A stretch of DNA of 64,000 nucleotides from Clostridia bacterium (GTDB lineage Bacteria > Bacillota > Clostridia > TANB77 > CAG-508). Below are positions 54,974-62,742 of the stretch, in pieces. The notes below the pieces were generated by a model that was not told where the DNA came from, searched no databases, and saw only the letters and a program-made list of their open reading frames with translations. The translations under genes and the position numbers were made by a program. Location of the stretch: positions 248,001 through 312,000 of the forward strand of contig JAFSBT010000003.1 of the NCBI GenBank assembly GCA_017437145.1, in the 5' to 3' direction. Positions within the stretch are counted from its first letter, which is position 1, and each line of letters starts with the position of its first letter.

Positions 54974-55153
54974 TTAATGCCTGATAGGTCGCAATACATC
55001 ATTTCCCAAATGTTTTGCTCCTAACATATAGCCTAAACACCTTGAGTTCTTACAACCTGTACGTCCAGTTTTAATATTTTCATACATTATTCTGCCACAT
55101 CTCCAACAAAAAACATACTGGTTTGAGTTTTCATTTTTCGACATATTTTTCAT
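54974..55153 (-). CDS. Small zinc-ribbon protein
   Basis: 59 residues from ATG 55153, with AGGTGG 9 bases upstream. Cysteines CWRCG and GCKNSRC form a Cys4 ribbon like those of small recombination or transcription accessory proteins. Just upstream of the surface protein gene and in the same direction. Function unknown. Confidence 0.6.
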   Translation of the reverse strand: MKNMSKNENSNQYVFCWRCGRIMYENIKTGRTGCKNSRCLGYMLGAKHLGNDVLRPIRH

Positions 55154-55284
55154 TTTCTTCACCACCTATCTTATCACTAAACCATTTCTTTGTAAATAGA
55201 ATTTACAGAAATAACTCATAATAATAAATATAAGTTACTGGTACTGTTAGTTACTTACTGGTACAATTTTCTAGGAGGCATATT

Positions 55285-55638
55285 ATGAGTGAAATAATAG
55301 ATAAATCAAATATTCTAAAAGTTTTTGGAAGAAATATAAAACAAATACGTTCTCGCAAAGGTTTATCACAAGAGAAATTAGCAGAACGAATAAATAAATC
55401 TTCACATTTTGTAAGTTTAATTGAAAGAGGAGAAACAGGAATAAGCTTTTCAACTATAATTGATATATGTACTGCATTAGATGTAGATGCTAACTCTATT
55501 TTTGAAGATATAATACAACCTAGCAATAATAAAAAAGCTAAACCTTTCAAATTAAATCCAGATGTAAATAACTTTGATGAAAAAGACAAAGAAATGGTAA
55601 CATACTTAATCAATTATATTGTAGATTCTAAAAAATAA
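55285..55638 (+). CDS. Xre-family repressor
   Basis: 117 residues. Helix-turn-helix at about 14-68 (IKQIRSRKGLSQEKLAERIN), then a C-terminal tail. The start has TAGGAGGCAT. It is divergent from the cargo genes; the 119-base gap to 55165 probably contains its operators and both promoters. Likely keeps the element quiescent. Confidence 0.82.
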   Translation: MSEIIDKSNILKVFGRNIKQIRSRKGLSQEKLAERINKSSHFVSLIERGETGISFSTIIDICTALDVDANSIFEDIIQPSNNKKAKPFKLNPDVNNFDEKDKEMVTYLINYIVDSKK

Positions 55639-55672
55639 ATAAAGAGATGTCGTTAAAAATAGACATCTCTTT

Positions 55673-55936
55673 TTAATCTTTGCTCACAGCTTCTATAAAA
55701 AGTTTGACAGGATATGAAAATCCTTCAAAAAATAACTGCTTTTCTTCTTCTTTCCCCATATCGTAGATAATATCATACAAGTTCTCTAACGCTTGACGAT
55801 TTTGTTCACCAATAACCTTTAAAAATTTATTAGTTTCATCAACTAAATTACTCTGCATATCTTTGTATTTTTGAGTTGGGGGCAACTCATTCAAAACTTC
55901 CTCGTAAATGGCAGACATTTTTTCTTTGTTTTTCAT
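55673..55936 (-). CDS. Hypothetical element protein
   Basis: 87 residues, helical (NKEKMSAIYEEVLNELPPTQ). Convergent with the repressor. ATG 55936 has GGAGAGTGTTG upstream. No family recognised. The 210 bases to its right show no gene. Confidence 0.55.
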   Translation of the reverse strand: MKNKEKMSAIYEEVLNELPPTQKYKDMQSNLVDETNKFLKVIGEQNRQALENLYDIIYDMGKEEEKQLFFEGFSYPVKLFIEAVSKD

Positions 55937-56147
55937 AGCAACACTCTCCTAGATAAATATATACCATAATAATTATACCAAAATTTTGTTTGCTTGTATA
56001 TAGCTGGGACAAAAAATAATAAAATATTTTCTCAATGTAACTCAGTAATACTGCGTTTTTCATAAGTTTTTCTAAGTTTTTTGAAAAAGGGGTTGCATAT
56101 TTTGAATAAAAACTGTATAATAAATAGCAGTTAGCATTTTTGCATAT

Positions 56148-56222
56148 AGGGGTATGATGTTAATGGTAGCATACTGGTCTCCAAAACCAAGTGTGAGGGT
56201 TCGAATCCTTCTACCCCTGCCA
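56148..56222 (+). tRNA. tRNA-Trp (anticodon CCA), complete copy inside the element
   Basis: 75 bases with encoded CCA. Acceptor AGGGGTA/TACCCCT, D arm ATGT/GCAT, anticodon loop CTCCAAA, T arm GAGGGTTCGAATCCTTC. One mismatch at the top of the anticodon stem (C27-A43). Its 5' half differs at several bases from the split gene's 5' half at 46329. It probably replaces the chromosomal tRNA-Trp that the element destroyed. Confidence 0.88.
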
Positions 56223-56392
56223 TATTACAATTCGTGCTGTCACTTACCGACCAACATCCGACCATTTTTATAAATATTTATGATTAAATATAAAAATTTA
56301 TAGACAGAAATAAACAGATATTGGTTATTAACTGGACAGATATGAACAGTTATGAAATGATAAAAAATGCTATAAAATGGGGGTAACAGGAA
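56223..56392. promoter_or_regulatory. Right end region of the element
   Basis: CCGACCAACATCCGAC (56247-56262) has the same spacing as the CCGAC pair at the left end, so it probably binds integrase. No gene. Confidence 0.5.
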
Positions 56393-56436
56393 CTCCAAAA
56401 CCGCCTGTGAGGGTTCGAATCCTTCTACCCCTGCCA
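56393..56436 (+). pseudogene. 3' half of the split tRNA-Trp gene
   Basis: CTCCAAAACCGCC followed by TGTGAGGGTTCGAATCC and TACCCCTGCCA, identical to the 3' end of the complete copy except at three bases after the core. It is the right junction of the element. Confidence 0.85.
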
Positions 56437-56454
56437 CAAACTCGCTTACGCGAG

Positions 56455-56603
56455 AGCGAAGAGATAAGAGTGAAGAGTGAAAAGTAAAATTGTAATTTAA
56501 GGGCTAAAACTTAAAAAACGAGTTTGTACTATTCACTCTTCATTTTTCATTATTCAATAAAACATTTTCATTCACACGGGCGGACACAGGGCCCGCCCCT
56601 ACA
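56455..56603. repeat. Interspersed repeat copy with tails on both sides
   Basis: GAGTGAAGAGTGAAAAG, GTACTATTCACTCTTCATT and ACGGGCGGACACAGGGCCCGCCCCTACA (written in parts) form the family composite. Confidence 0.65.
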
Positions 56604-56635
56604 AATTATATTCAATAATTATTAGGAGTAAAAAA

Positions 56636-57199
56636 ATGGATAATATACAATTATTAAAAGCTATTGAAGCTCGAATAAAAAAAGCTGAAGAATATCTACC
56701 TGGTTTATTATCTAATATTCAACAAGTTCAAGGCATACAAATAACACATAGAATAAAGGATAAAAGCCGTATTTTAGAAAAAATTATGTATAGAAAAGGC
56801 CGTTCTAAATATGAAGGTATGGATGAACTTGAAATATTAGAAACTATTAAAGATATTATTGGAATTACAGTTATTATAGACAATCTTGATGACTTCACAA
56901 CTATAGGTTATAGAATTCAAAAAAATCTACAAGCAAATAATCCTTCAATACAGTTATGTACTTACATAGATTATATTTCTGAGAAAAAAAGTATTACTGG
57001 ATATCAGTGCTTACTAGTGCAATTCACAGATGAAAATAATGAAAATCAAATTCCATTTGAAATCCAAATTACAGATGCTAAAAATTTAGAAATTCGTGAA
57101 AGTACTCATAAAGAATTCGAAAGAAAAAAATATGAAAGTGTAAGGTCCAAAACTAATACATCTAATACAAATTCACTTGAACAACCAAATATTGAATAG
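56636..57199 (+). CDS. RelA/SpoT nucleotidyltransferase-like protein, probably degenerate
   Basis: 187 residues. HRIKDKSRILEKIMYRKG resembles the ATP-binding R.K...S..EK motif, ETIKDIIGITVIID the D..G.R motif, ITGYQCLLVQF the NGYRS.H motif, and PFEIQITDAKNLEIRESTHKEFE the E.Q.RT motif. Several catalytic residues are changed (GYQCL for GYRSI; QITD for QIRT), so ppGpp synthesis is doubtful; a related toxin or RNA-binding role is possible. Start with TTAGGAG. Confidence 0.65.
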   Translation: MDNIQLLKAIEARIKKAEEYLPGLLSNIQQVQGIQITHRIKDKSRILEKIMYRKGRSKYEGMDELEILETIKDIIGITVIIDNLDDFTTIGYRIQKNLQANNPSIQLCTYIDYISEKKSITGYQCLLVQFTDENNENQIPFEIQITDAKNLEIRESTHKEFERKKYESVRSKTNTSNTNSLEQPNIE

Positions 57200-57314
57200 T
57201 ATACCCTTTCCTCTTTTATGTTTATGTTGACTCGTCTTTAATTTTATATTATAATTGTTTTACATTTTATAAACAGGGGGATAGCTGTTTATTAACCAAG
57301 AAGGGAATGTTGTA

Positions 57315-57623
57315 ATGATATTAAAAGAATTTGATGCTGATAACTTTCACATCACTATCTATGCTCCTGAGGTTTCTAAACCTCAGAAAGTTTCTCTTGA
57401 AACAAAATCAGAAGAAAATATAAGTATACTGGATTTTTCAAATATCTTCTTCGAGAACATCATTCTTTCTGACTCTATTTTTAATTTATTAACATCATCA
57501 ACACTCCATTTTTCTGTAACAACACCAAATAATGAATTTTGTTTTACAGATGAACGCGGTTTTTATGTTATTAAAGATTCAGAAAGAATCTTATATCGAA
57601 TAATCAGTAAAATTCTTATATAA
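57315..57623 (+). CDS. Hypothetical protein
   Basis: 102 residues, beta-rich, no membrane segment. ATG 57315 with AAGAAGGGA upstream. Flanked by terminator-like sequence (GGAGTTTTTATTTT). No recognised family. Confidence 0.5.
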   Translation: MILKEFDADNFHITIYAPEVSKPQKVSLETKSEENISILDFSNIFFENIILSDSIFNLLTSSTLHFSVTTPNNEFCFTDERGFYVIKDSERILYRIISKILI

Positions 57624-57755
57624 CTAAAACTTTTAAACTTAGCTCCTTTCTATCCCAGGAGTTTTTATTTTATATTCTATAGTCTTTAATCTTTACCATT
57701 TCAAAATTATTATGTTATAATTGTTTTAATTATTTTTTTATATTAGGAGTATTTT

Positions 57756-58739
57756 ATGAAATTATATTTAATTACAGGTTCAAGTGGTTTAGTTGGAACT
57801 AATTTGCTTAGACAACTTGACCAAGAAAATGATGTAAAAATTGTTGCACTAATCAATAGAACTCCTCTACATTATAAGAGTGATAAAATTGAAGAAGTCA
57901 AATGTAATATTTTAGATTCCAAAACTATCGATGATACTTTTAGTAAATATAATTATGATGAAAAAATATGTATTCATTGTGCAGGGGTAATAACTATTAA
58001 ATCTAAAAATTCTAGTAATGTATCTGATGTTAATATAAATGGAACTAAAAATATTATTGATGCATGTAAGAAATACAACTATAAATTAATATATGTTAGC
58101 TCTGTTGATGCAATGGAAAAGCCACCTTTGGGGCAAATTATTATAGAACCAACAGAGTTTAATACAGAAAATTTAAAAGGAGCTTATTCTAAAACTAAAG
58201 CTGTTGCAACATCACTAGTTTTAGATTCAAACAATAATGGACTTCAAGCTTCTGTAGTTCTTCCTTCTGCAATTATTGGTCCTTATGATTATAACAAAGG
58301 TCATTTTACTAATTTAATCGAAATGTATGTCAATAATAAACTACCTGCCATCGTAAAAGGTGGATATGATTTCGTTGATGTTCGTGATGTTGTAGATGGA
58401 ATTATTAATATTTCTAAAAAAAATAAGTATGGAGAATGTTATTTACTTACTAATAAATATTATACTGTTAAAGAATTAATAAACACTTTAAGTAAGGTTA
58501 CAAATAAAAAGAAAATAAATTTTACCGTTCCAACATGTATTATAAAACTACTGGCACCAATGTTTGAATGGTTTGGTAATATACGAAAAAGTAGCCTACT
58601 ATTCACTCCTTATTCTATATATGTAATTAATACAAATGCCAATTTTTCTCATAATAAAGCTACGAAGGATTTAGATTATAATCCTCGTAGTTTAGAAATT
58701 ACTTTAAAAGATACTTATGAATGGATTTGTGATAAATAA
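57756..58739 (+). CDS. NAD-dependent epimerase/dehydratase family protein (extended SDR)
   Basis: 327 residues. The Rossmann motif is ITGSSGLVGTNLL (TGxxGxxG), the active site Ser is in YVSSVDAM, and the YxxxK pair in GAYSKTKA. Further C-terminal segments resemble dihydroflavonol-reductase-like members. Acts on a nucleotide sugar or small alcohol/ketone; substrate not predictable. Single gene with TAGGAGTATTTT. Confidence 0.82.
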   Translation: MKLYLITGSSGLVGTNLLRQLDQENDVKIVALINRTPLHYKSDKIEEVKCNILDSKTIDDTFSKYNYDEKICIHCAGVITIKSKNSSNVSDVNINGTKNIIDACKKYNYKLIYVSSVDAMEKPPLGQIIIEPTEFNTENLKGAYSKTKAVATSLVLDSNNNGLQASVVLPSAIIGPYDYNKGHFTNLIEMYVNNKLPAIVKGGYDFVDVRDVVDGIINISKKNKYGECYLLTNKYYTVKELINTLSKVTNKKKINFTVPTCIIKLLAPMFEWFGNIRKSSLLFTPYSIYVINTNANFSHNKATKDLDYNPRSLEITLKDTYEWICDK

Positions 58740-58749
58740 TATTATTTTT

Positions 58750-58905
58750 TTCGGGCGGACATCGGTCGGCTGTGCGAAATGAAATGAGCTACAGCTGACA
58801 CATGCCCTTGGGGTACAGGGCCCGCCCCTACATCAAAATTTGCAAAGCAAATTTTGTATTATACTCTATTAATTATTAATTCTTCTCTATTCATTATTTT
58901 TATAT
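58750..58905. repeat. Long variant of the interspersed repeat
   Basis: GGGCGGACATCGGTCGGCTG and GGGCCCGCCCCTACA flank an inner AGCTACAGCTGACAC segment. The tail ATCAAAATTTGCAAAGCAAA and ATTAATTCTTCTCTATTCA are shared with copies at 23267 and 36358. Confidence 0.65.
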
Positions 58906-58916
58906 ATGGTAATTTC

Positions 58917-58952
58917 GTTGTAGTGCGGGCGAACAGAGTTCGCCCCTACATT
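58917..58952. repeat. Interspersed repeat copy
   Basis: CGTTGTAGTGCGGGCGAAC / GTTCGCCCCTACA with an AGA loop. Confidence 0.7.
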
Positions 58953-58992
58953 AAATTTTAATTCTATTATCTATTTTTTCTTGGAGGTTTTT

Positions 58993-59604
58993 ATGTTCAA
59001 ATTTAACTTTTTTTCAATTTCTTTAATTTCTTTTATCAGTTTTATACTGATTTTAATCATTAGTTTTTGTTTTTTTATTCCTATTTTTCAAAATGATGCA
59101 AATATATTTCTTTCTGCAGATTTATCCAATATGAATTCTTCAAATTATACGCTCTCGTTTTCTAATTTTGTTTGGCCTACTCCAGGTTATACTACAATAA
59201 CTTCTCCTTTTGGTCGTAGAGTTTCTCCTACTTCTGGTGCCTCCACTAATCATTCTGGTATAGATATAGCAGCACCTACTGGCTCAAATATAGTTGCAAT
59301 TTTTAGTGGTACGATTACATATACTGGTTTTAGTGGTGCTGGTGGTTACACTGTTACAATGAAAAATAATAATTATACTGTATCTTTTTGCCATATTTCC
59401 CCCACCTTTTTAGTTTGTGTTGGTCAATATGTAAATAAAGGTGATATTATCGCAACTGTTGGGCCTAAAAATGTTTATGGTGTTCCTAATAATCCCTATA
59501 AGGATTCAAATGGTAATCCTACCAATGGAGCTACAACTGGACCTCATTTGCATTTAACATTAAAAAAAGACGGCAGAGCCGTCAATCCTTTAGATTATTT
59601 CTAA
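58993..59604 (+). CDS. M23-family peptidase, LytM-like, membrane anchored
   Basis: 203 residues from ATG 58993 with TTGGAGG upstream. An N-terminal anchor (residues 5-30) is followed by the peptidase domain: first zinc ligands in NHSGIDIAAP (H...D) and the second pair in TGPHLHLTL (H.H). It cleaves peptidoglycan cross-bridges outside the cell. Convergent with the glutamine synthetase gene and overlapping its end by four bases. Confidence 0.88.
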   Translation: MFKFNFFSISLISFISFILILIISFCFFIPIFQNDANIFLSADLSNMNSSNYTLSFSNFVWPTPGYTTITSPFGRRVSPTSGASTNHSGIDIAAPTGSNIVAIFSGTITYTGFSGAGGYTVTMKNNNYTVSFCHISPTFLVCVGQYVNKGDIIATVGPKNVYGVPNNPYKDSNGNPTNGATTGPHLHLTLKKDGRAVNPLDYF

Positions 59605-61502
59605 AAGTCTATTATATTTTTTCTATATTCATAATATAGTTTTCTTAGTTTTTCAAAGTCTTCCTCTAATTTTATTGATAAATCAGATGCTTCTTTATAA
59701 TTATTCTCATTAATAGCATTTTTTATTTTAGTAAATAAACAATTATAATGAGTAGAATCTTTTGCAATATTTTTTCTATATTCATTAATTTTTGTCCAAA
59801 TTGCTAAATCATTATCCAAAGCTTTTTCTTGTATATGAATTGGTTTTAATTCTCTAATTTCATTAGTATATTCATTAATAATTCTTTTGCAAAGTTCTTG
59901 TTGCCATCTATTTAAGACAGATGTTTTAAATGATTCTATTATTTTATCTGTAAAAACATCATTAACTTTTAAAACTTTAGTCTTTTCAGGTAATTTATCT
60001 AAATTAGAAACATTTTCATAAATACTTCTAGGTGCTATACCAAATAAAGAATTTCTTTCTTGTTCTGTATAATTTTCAAATACATCTTCTTCGCTTCTAT
60101 ATTCTCTATCAGTTTCTAAATAATCAAATGTTTCACCTTGTTTTTTAGAAATTTCTTTTAATAGTTCTTCTGAACTTTTATTTTTAGTTACAGCATATTT
60201 TATTCCATCTAACATAGATAAATAAGATACTGCTGTAGTTAAATATATATTAGTACGAGGATTTGGTGACCTTAATTCAAACCTTGTTGCCATAGGGCTA
60301 TTCACATCTCTTATTAATCCTATTAATACTGTTCTATTTCTAGAAGGAATTTCTGGAGTTAATCCTAATGAACAAACTGTACATACAGGCGCTTCATAAC
60401 CTGGTTTCAATCTTTTTAATGAATCATATGTTGATGATATAAAAGGATTCATTATTTCGTAATTTTTTAACATTCCCATTAATGCTCCATAACCAATTAT
60501 GCTTAAGAAATCTTCTTTTTTACCATTAAAAACATTTACCCTATTACCATTTTTTAATTTAAGTGATACGCTTAAATGTACATGCATTCCACTTCCTGCA
60601 ACATCATCAATTGGTTTAGACATAAATGTAGTTTCTAATCCATTTTGTATAAAGATTTCTTCAACAATATTTTTTATAAATAATTGATTATCACCTGTTT
60701 GTATTGCAGTTGAATATTTCCAATCAAGTTCTAGTTGTTCCATTACATGGCTATATCTACCTTTTGAATCTAATTTTGCTTTTATTCCTCCAACTTCTTT
60801 ATGTCCCATTTCAGGTTCAAATTCATATTTATCCATCATTATTAAAGTTTCTTCAAGGGCAGTTCTTACTGGTCCATTTACTTTTGTCCAATATTGTTCT
60901 TGTAAGCTTTCTGATGTGGTTAAAGCTTCTATTTCTGCCTTATCATTTGGTGTCTTTACCCAAAACTCTAATTCTGTAGCAGTATTTATATAAACTTTTT
61001 CAACATCATCTGCGTTTATATCACTATCTTTTAACACTTCAGGATATTCTTTTATTAAATTAAATACCTCGTCTGTAAAAGTATTTTCAGCCTTTTTTAG
61101 AATACTTCTTGAATCTACTCTAACCCCATTATGTTCTAGAAAACAAGGTATTATTATTGTACCTACATATCTTTTTGTATCCTCATCTAACAAATTATAG
61201 TTATAGTCTATAAACCAATCACAATCCACGTCAACAATCATATCAATTTTTGCATCGTTAAGTGTTGCTATCCCTGGAAGAGCAACTGAAGACCCATCTG
61301 TTTGTACAGCTATTCCATATAAATAATTATCTATATCTTTTACAAATTCTTTTATTGGAATTTTTTCTTCTGTACTATTTCCATATAAATCCACAGCCAT
61401 AAGAGACACGAATTTTAATTCTGGATATTCTTGTATTATTCTCTTTAAATCTTTTTCATTATGTTTTTCTGGCTTTATTTTATATATTATTTTGTTAGAC
61501 AT
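59601..61502 (-). CDS. glnA: Glutamine synthetase-type ligase, long form
   Basis: 633 residues, longer than type I GlnA (about 440). VQTDGSSVALPGI corresponds to the beta-Grasp loop. ATELEFWV and the Glu ligands at MGHKEVGGIKA, GSGMHVHLSV (His at the n1 site) and FELRSPNPRTN (Arg/Glu) are present. A C-terminal extension of about 150 residues follows. It joins ammonia to glutamate, or to another amine in a diverged homologue. Three or more Firmicute lineages carry this long type. Start with AGGAGATGAAAAC. No in-frame CGG. Confidence 0.85.
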   Translation of the reverse strand: MSNKIIYKIKPEKHNEKDLKRIIQEYPELKFVSLMAVDLYGNSTEEKIPIKEFVKDIDNYLYGIAVQTDGSSVALPGIATLNDAKIDMIVDVDCDWFIDYNYNLLDEDTKRYVGTIIIPCFLEHNGVRVDSRSILKKAENTFTDEVFNLIKEYPEVLKDSDINADDVEKVYINTATELEFWVKTPNDKAEIEALTTSESLQEQYWTKVNGPVRTALEETLIMMDKYEFEPEMGHKEVGGIKAKLDSKGRYSHVMEQLELDWKYSTAIQTGDNQLFIKNIVEEIFIQNGLETTFMSKPIDDVAGSGMHVHLSVSLKLKNGNRVNVFNGKKEDFLSIIGYGALMGMLKNYEIMNPFISSTYDSLKRLKPGYEAPVCTVCSLGLTPEIPSRNRTVLIGLIRDVNSPMATRFELRSPNPRTNIYLTTAVSYLSMLDGIKYAVTKNKSSEELLKEISKKQGETFDYLETDREYRSEEDVFENYTEQERNSLFGIAPRSIYENVSNLDKLPEKTKVLKVNDVFTDKIIESFKTSVLNRWQQELCKRIINEYTNEIRELKPIHIQEKALDNDLAIWTKINEYRKNIAKDSTHYNCLFTKIKNAINENNYKEASDLSIKLEEDFEKLRKLYYEYRKNIIDF

Positions 61503-61538
61503 GTTTTCATCTCCTATAAAATTTTAATAATTTTTATT

Positions 61539-61568
61539 GTAGGGGTCGTCGCCCACGGCGACCCGTGA
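61539..61568. repeat. Interspersed palindromic repeat copy
   Basis: TGTAGGGGTCGTCG / CGGCGACCCG around CCCA, another core variant. Confidence 0.7.
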
Positions 61569-61594
61569 CATATTATTTTATCTCACTTCCATAC

Positions 61595-61625
61595 AAAAAA
61601 AGGCGCCAAAAAAGCGCCTATTTTT
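61595..61625 (-). terminator. Terminator of the zinc-ribbon gene 61626
   Basis: TAGGCGC / GCGCCTT stem, T run on the minus strand. Confidence 0.8.
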
Positions 61626-62069
61626 TTACATATCATCTTCTTCATTTTCGCCATCACAATCATGACATCCATCACAATGATGTCCATCACAACTATGACT
61701 CCAATCTAATTCGATTGTGTTATTGCATTCTGGGCATATAACTTCATCTTTAAGTTCATCAATTTCAAATTCGCTATTGCAATATGGACAAACTACTTCG
61801 AATTCATCTTCATCATCACAATAAATATCTTTTTCTATTCCTCTAATTCCAACTTCTAAAGCATTTATTTTTTCTAACATTTCTTGTTGTGTACTTAAAA
61901 TTGCTAAGATTTTTTTGTTGTTAATTTCATCTGTTTTTTCAAGCTCTTCAAAAAACATGTTGTATAAATTAAACATTTGAATTTTAACGAACTCTAAAGA
62001 TTCTTTATCTTGAATATTTTCTTCTAATTCTTTTAATATTTTTTTAAATTTTCCATTTAAATTAGACAT
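61626..62069 (-). CDS. CD1247-like zinc-ribbon protein
   Basis: 147 residues: a helical N-terminal half, then a Cys4 ribbon (CPYCNSEF ... CPECNNTIEL) and an unusual Cys/His/Asp-rich tail CDGHHCDGCHDCDGENEEDD that looks metal-binding. The architecture matches proteins annotated as CD1247 N-terminal-domain proteins in Clostridia, usually found beside efp as here. Spacing to efp is 22 bases. Confidence 0.75.
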   Translation of the reverse strand: MSNLNGKFKKILKELEENIQDKESLEFVKIQMFNLYNMFFEELEKTDEINNKKILAILSTQQEMLEKINALEVGIRGIEKDIYCDDEDEFEVVCPYCNSEFEIDELKDEVICPECNNTIELDWSHSCDGHHCDGCHDCDGENEEDDM

Positions 62070-62091
62070 TTTGTTTCTTGCCCCTTTTTAA

Positions 62092-62661
62092 TTAAATTCT
62101 TTCCATATACTCATCTGTACGTGTATCTATTCTAATTACATCTCCAGTATTTACAAATAGAGGAACATTTATTGTATGTCCTGTTTCTACCTCTGCTGGC
62201 TTTGTTTGTCCTGCACCTGCAGTATTTCCAGCGAATCCTGGTTCAGTATATGTAACTTCTAATTCAACAAATATAGGTGGCTCAACAGCGAATACATTTC
62301 CTTTGAAAGATAATATTTTTACCATCATATTTTCTTTTAAATATTTTAATGTATCTCCTAAATCTGATTTGTTAAGTGGAATTTGGTCATAAGTTTCATT
62401 ATCCATGAAATAATATAATTCTCCATCATTATATAAATATTGCATTTCTTTTTTCTCTATTTCTGCTCCTTGTAATTTTTCTGATGGATTAAAAGTTTTT
62501 TCTAAAACTGCTCCTGTTATTACATTTTTTAATTTTGTTCTTACGAAAGCTGCTCCTTTTCCTGGTTTTACGTGTTGAAATTCAACTACTTTAAATACTG
62601 AATTATCCATTTCAAATGTTGTTCCGTTTCTTACATCTCCTGCCATATATACTTCTGCCAT
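62092..62661 (-). CDS. efp: Elongation factor P
   Basis: 189 residues, the normal length. KOW domain with the loop [16 protein letters not shown], where the central Lys (PGKG) is the position modified in other bacteria, followed by two OB domains ending [12 protein letters not shown]. It helps ribosomes at polyproline stretches. First gene of an operon with the zinc-ribbon gene. Confidence 0.95.
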   Translation of the reverse strand: MAEVYMAGDVRNGTTFEMDNSVFKVVEFQHVKPGKGAAFVRTKLKNVITGAVLEKTFNPSEKLQGAEIEKKEMQYLYNDGELYYFMDNETYDQIPLNKSDLGDTLKYLKENMMVKILSFKGNVFAVEPPIFVELEVTYTEPGFAGNTAGAGQTKPAEVETGHTINVPLFVNTGDVIRIDTRTDEYMERI

Positions 62662-62742
62662 AATTTTACCCCTTTTCTTTATTTTATTTTAATCTTATGT
62701 AATTTTACTATATTTTACTTAAAAAATCAATATTTTATGCAT

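Larger units (their letters stand above)
46360..56402. mobile_element. Integrative element inserted in tRNA-Trp
   Basis: Bounded by the 10-bp core CTCCAAAACC at 46360-46369 and 56393-56402, splitting a tRNA-Trp gene in the anticodon loop. Near each end is a pair of CCGAC sites with the same 6-base spacing (46455-46470 and 56247-56262), candidate integrase arm sites. It carries integrase, small excisionase-like gene, primase-helicase, several hypothetical genes, a sortase B with an anchored protein, a zinc-ribbon protein, an Xre-type repressor and an intact tRNA-Trp. No conjugation genes are seen, so it is probably a satellite-like or mobilisable integrative element. Confidence 0.82.

Noticed and set aside
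55251..55613. Minus-strand frame over the Xre repressor
   Set aside because: The plus frame has a clear helix-turn-helix and ribosome site; the minus frame is its shadow.
12187..61568. CRISPR array
   Set aside because: Palindromic repeats are dispersed singly over tens of kb; there is no regular spacing and no cas gene.
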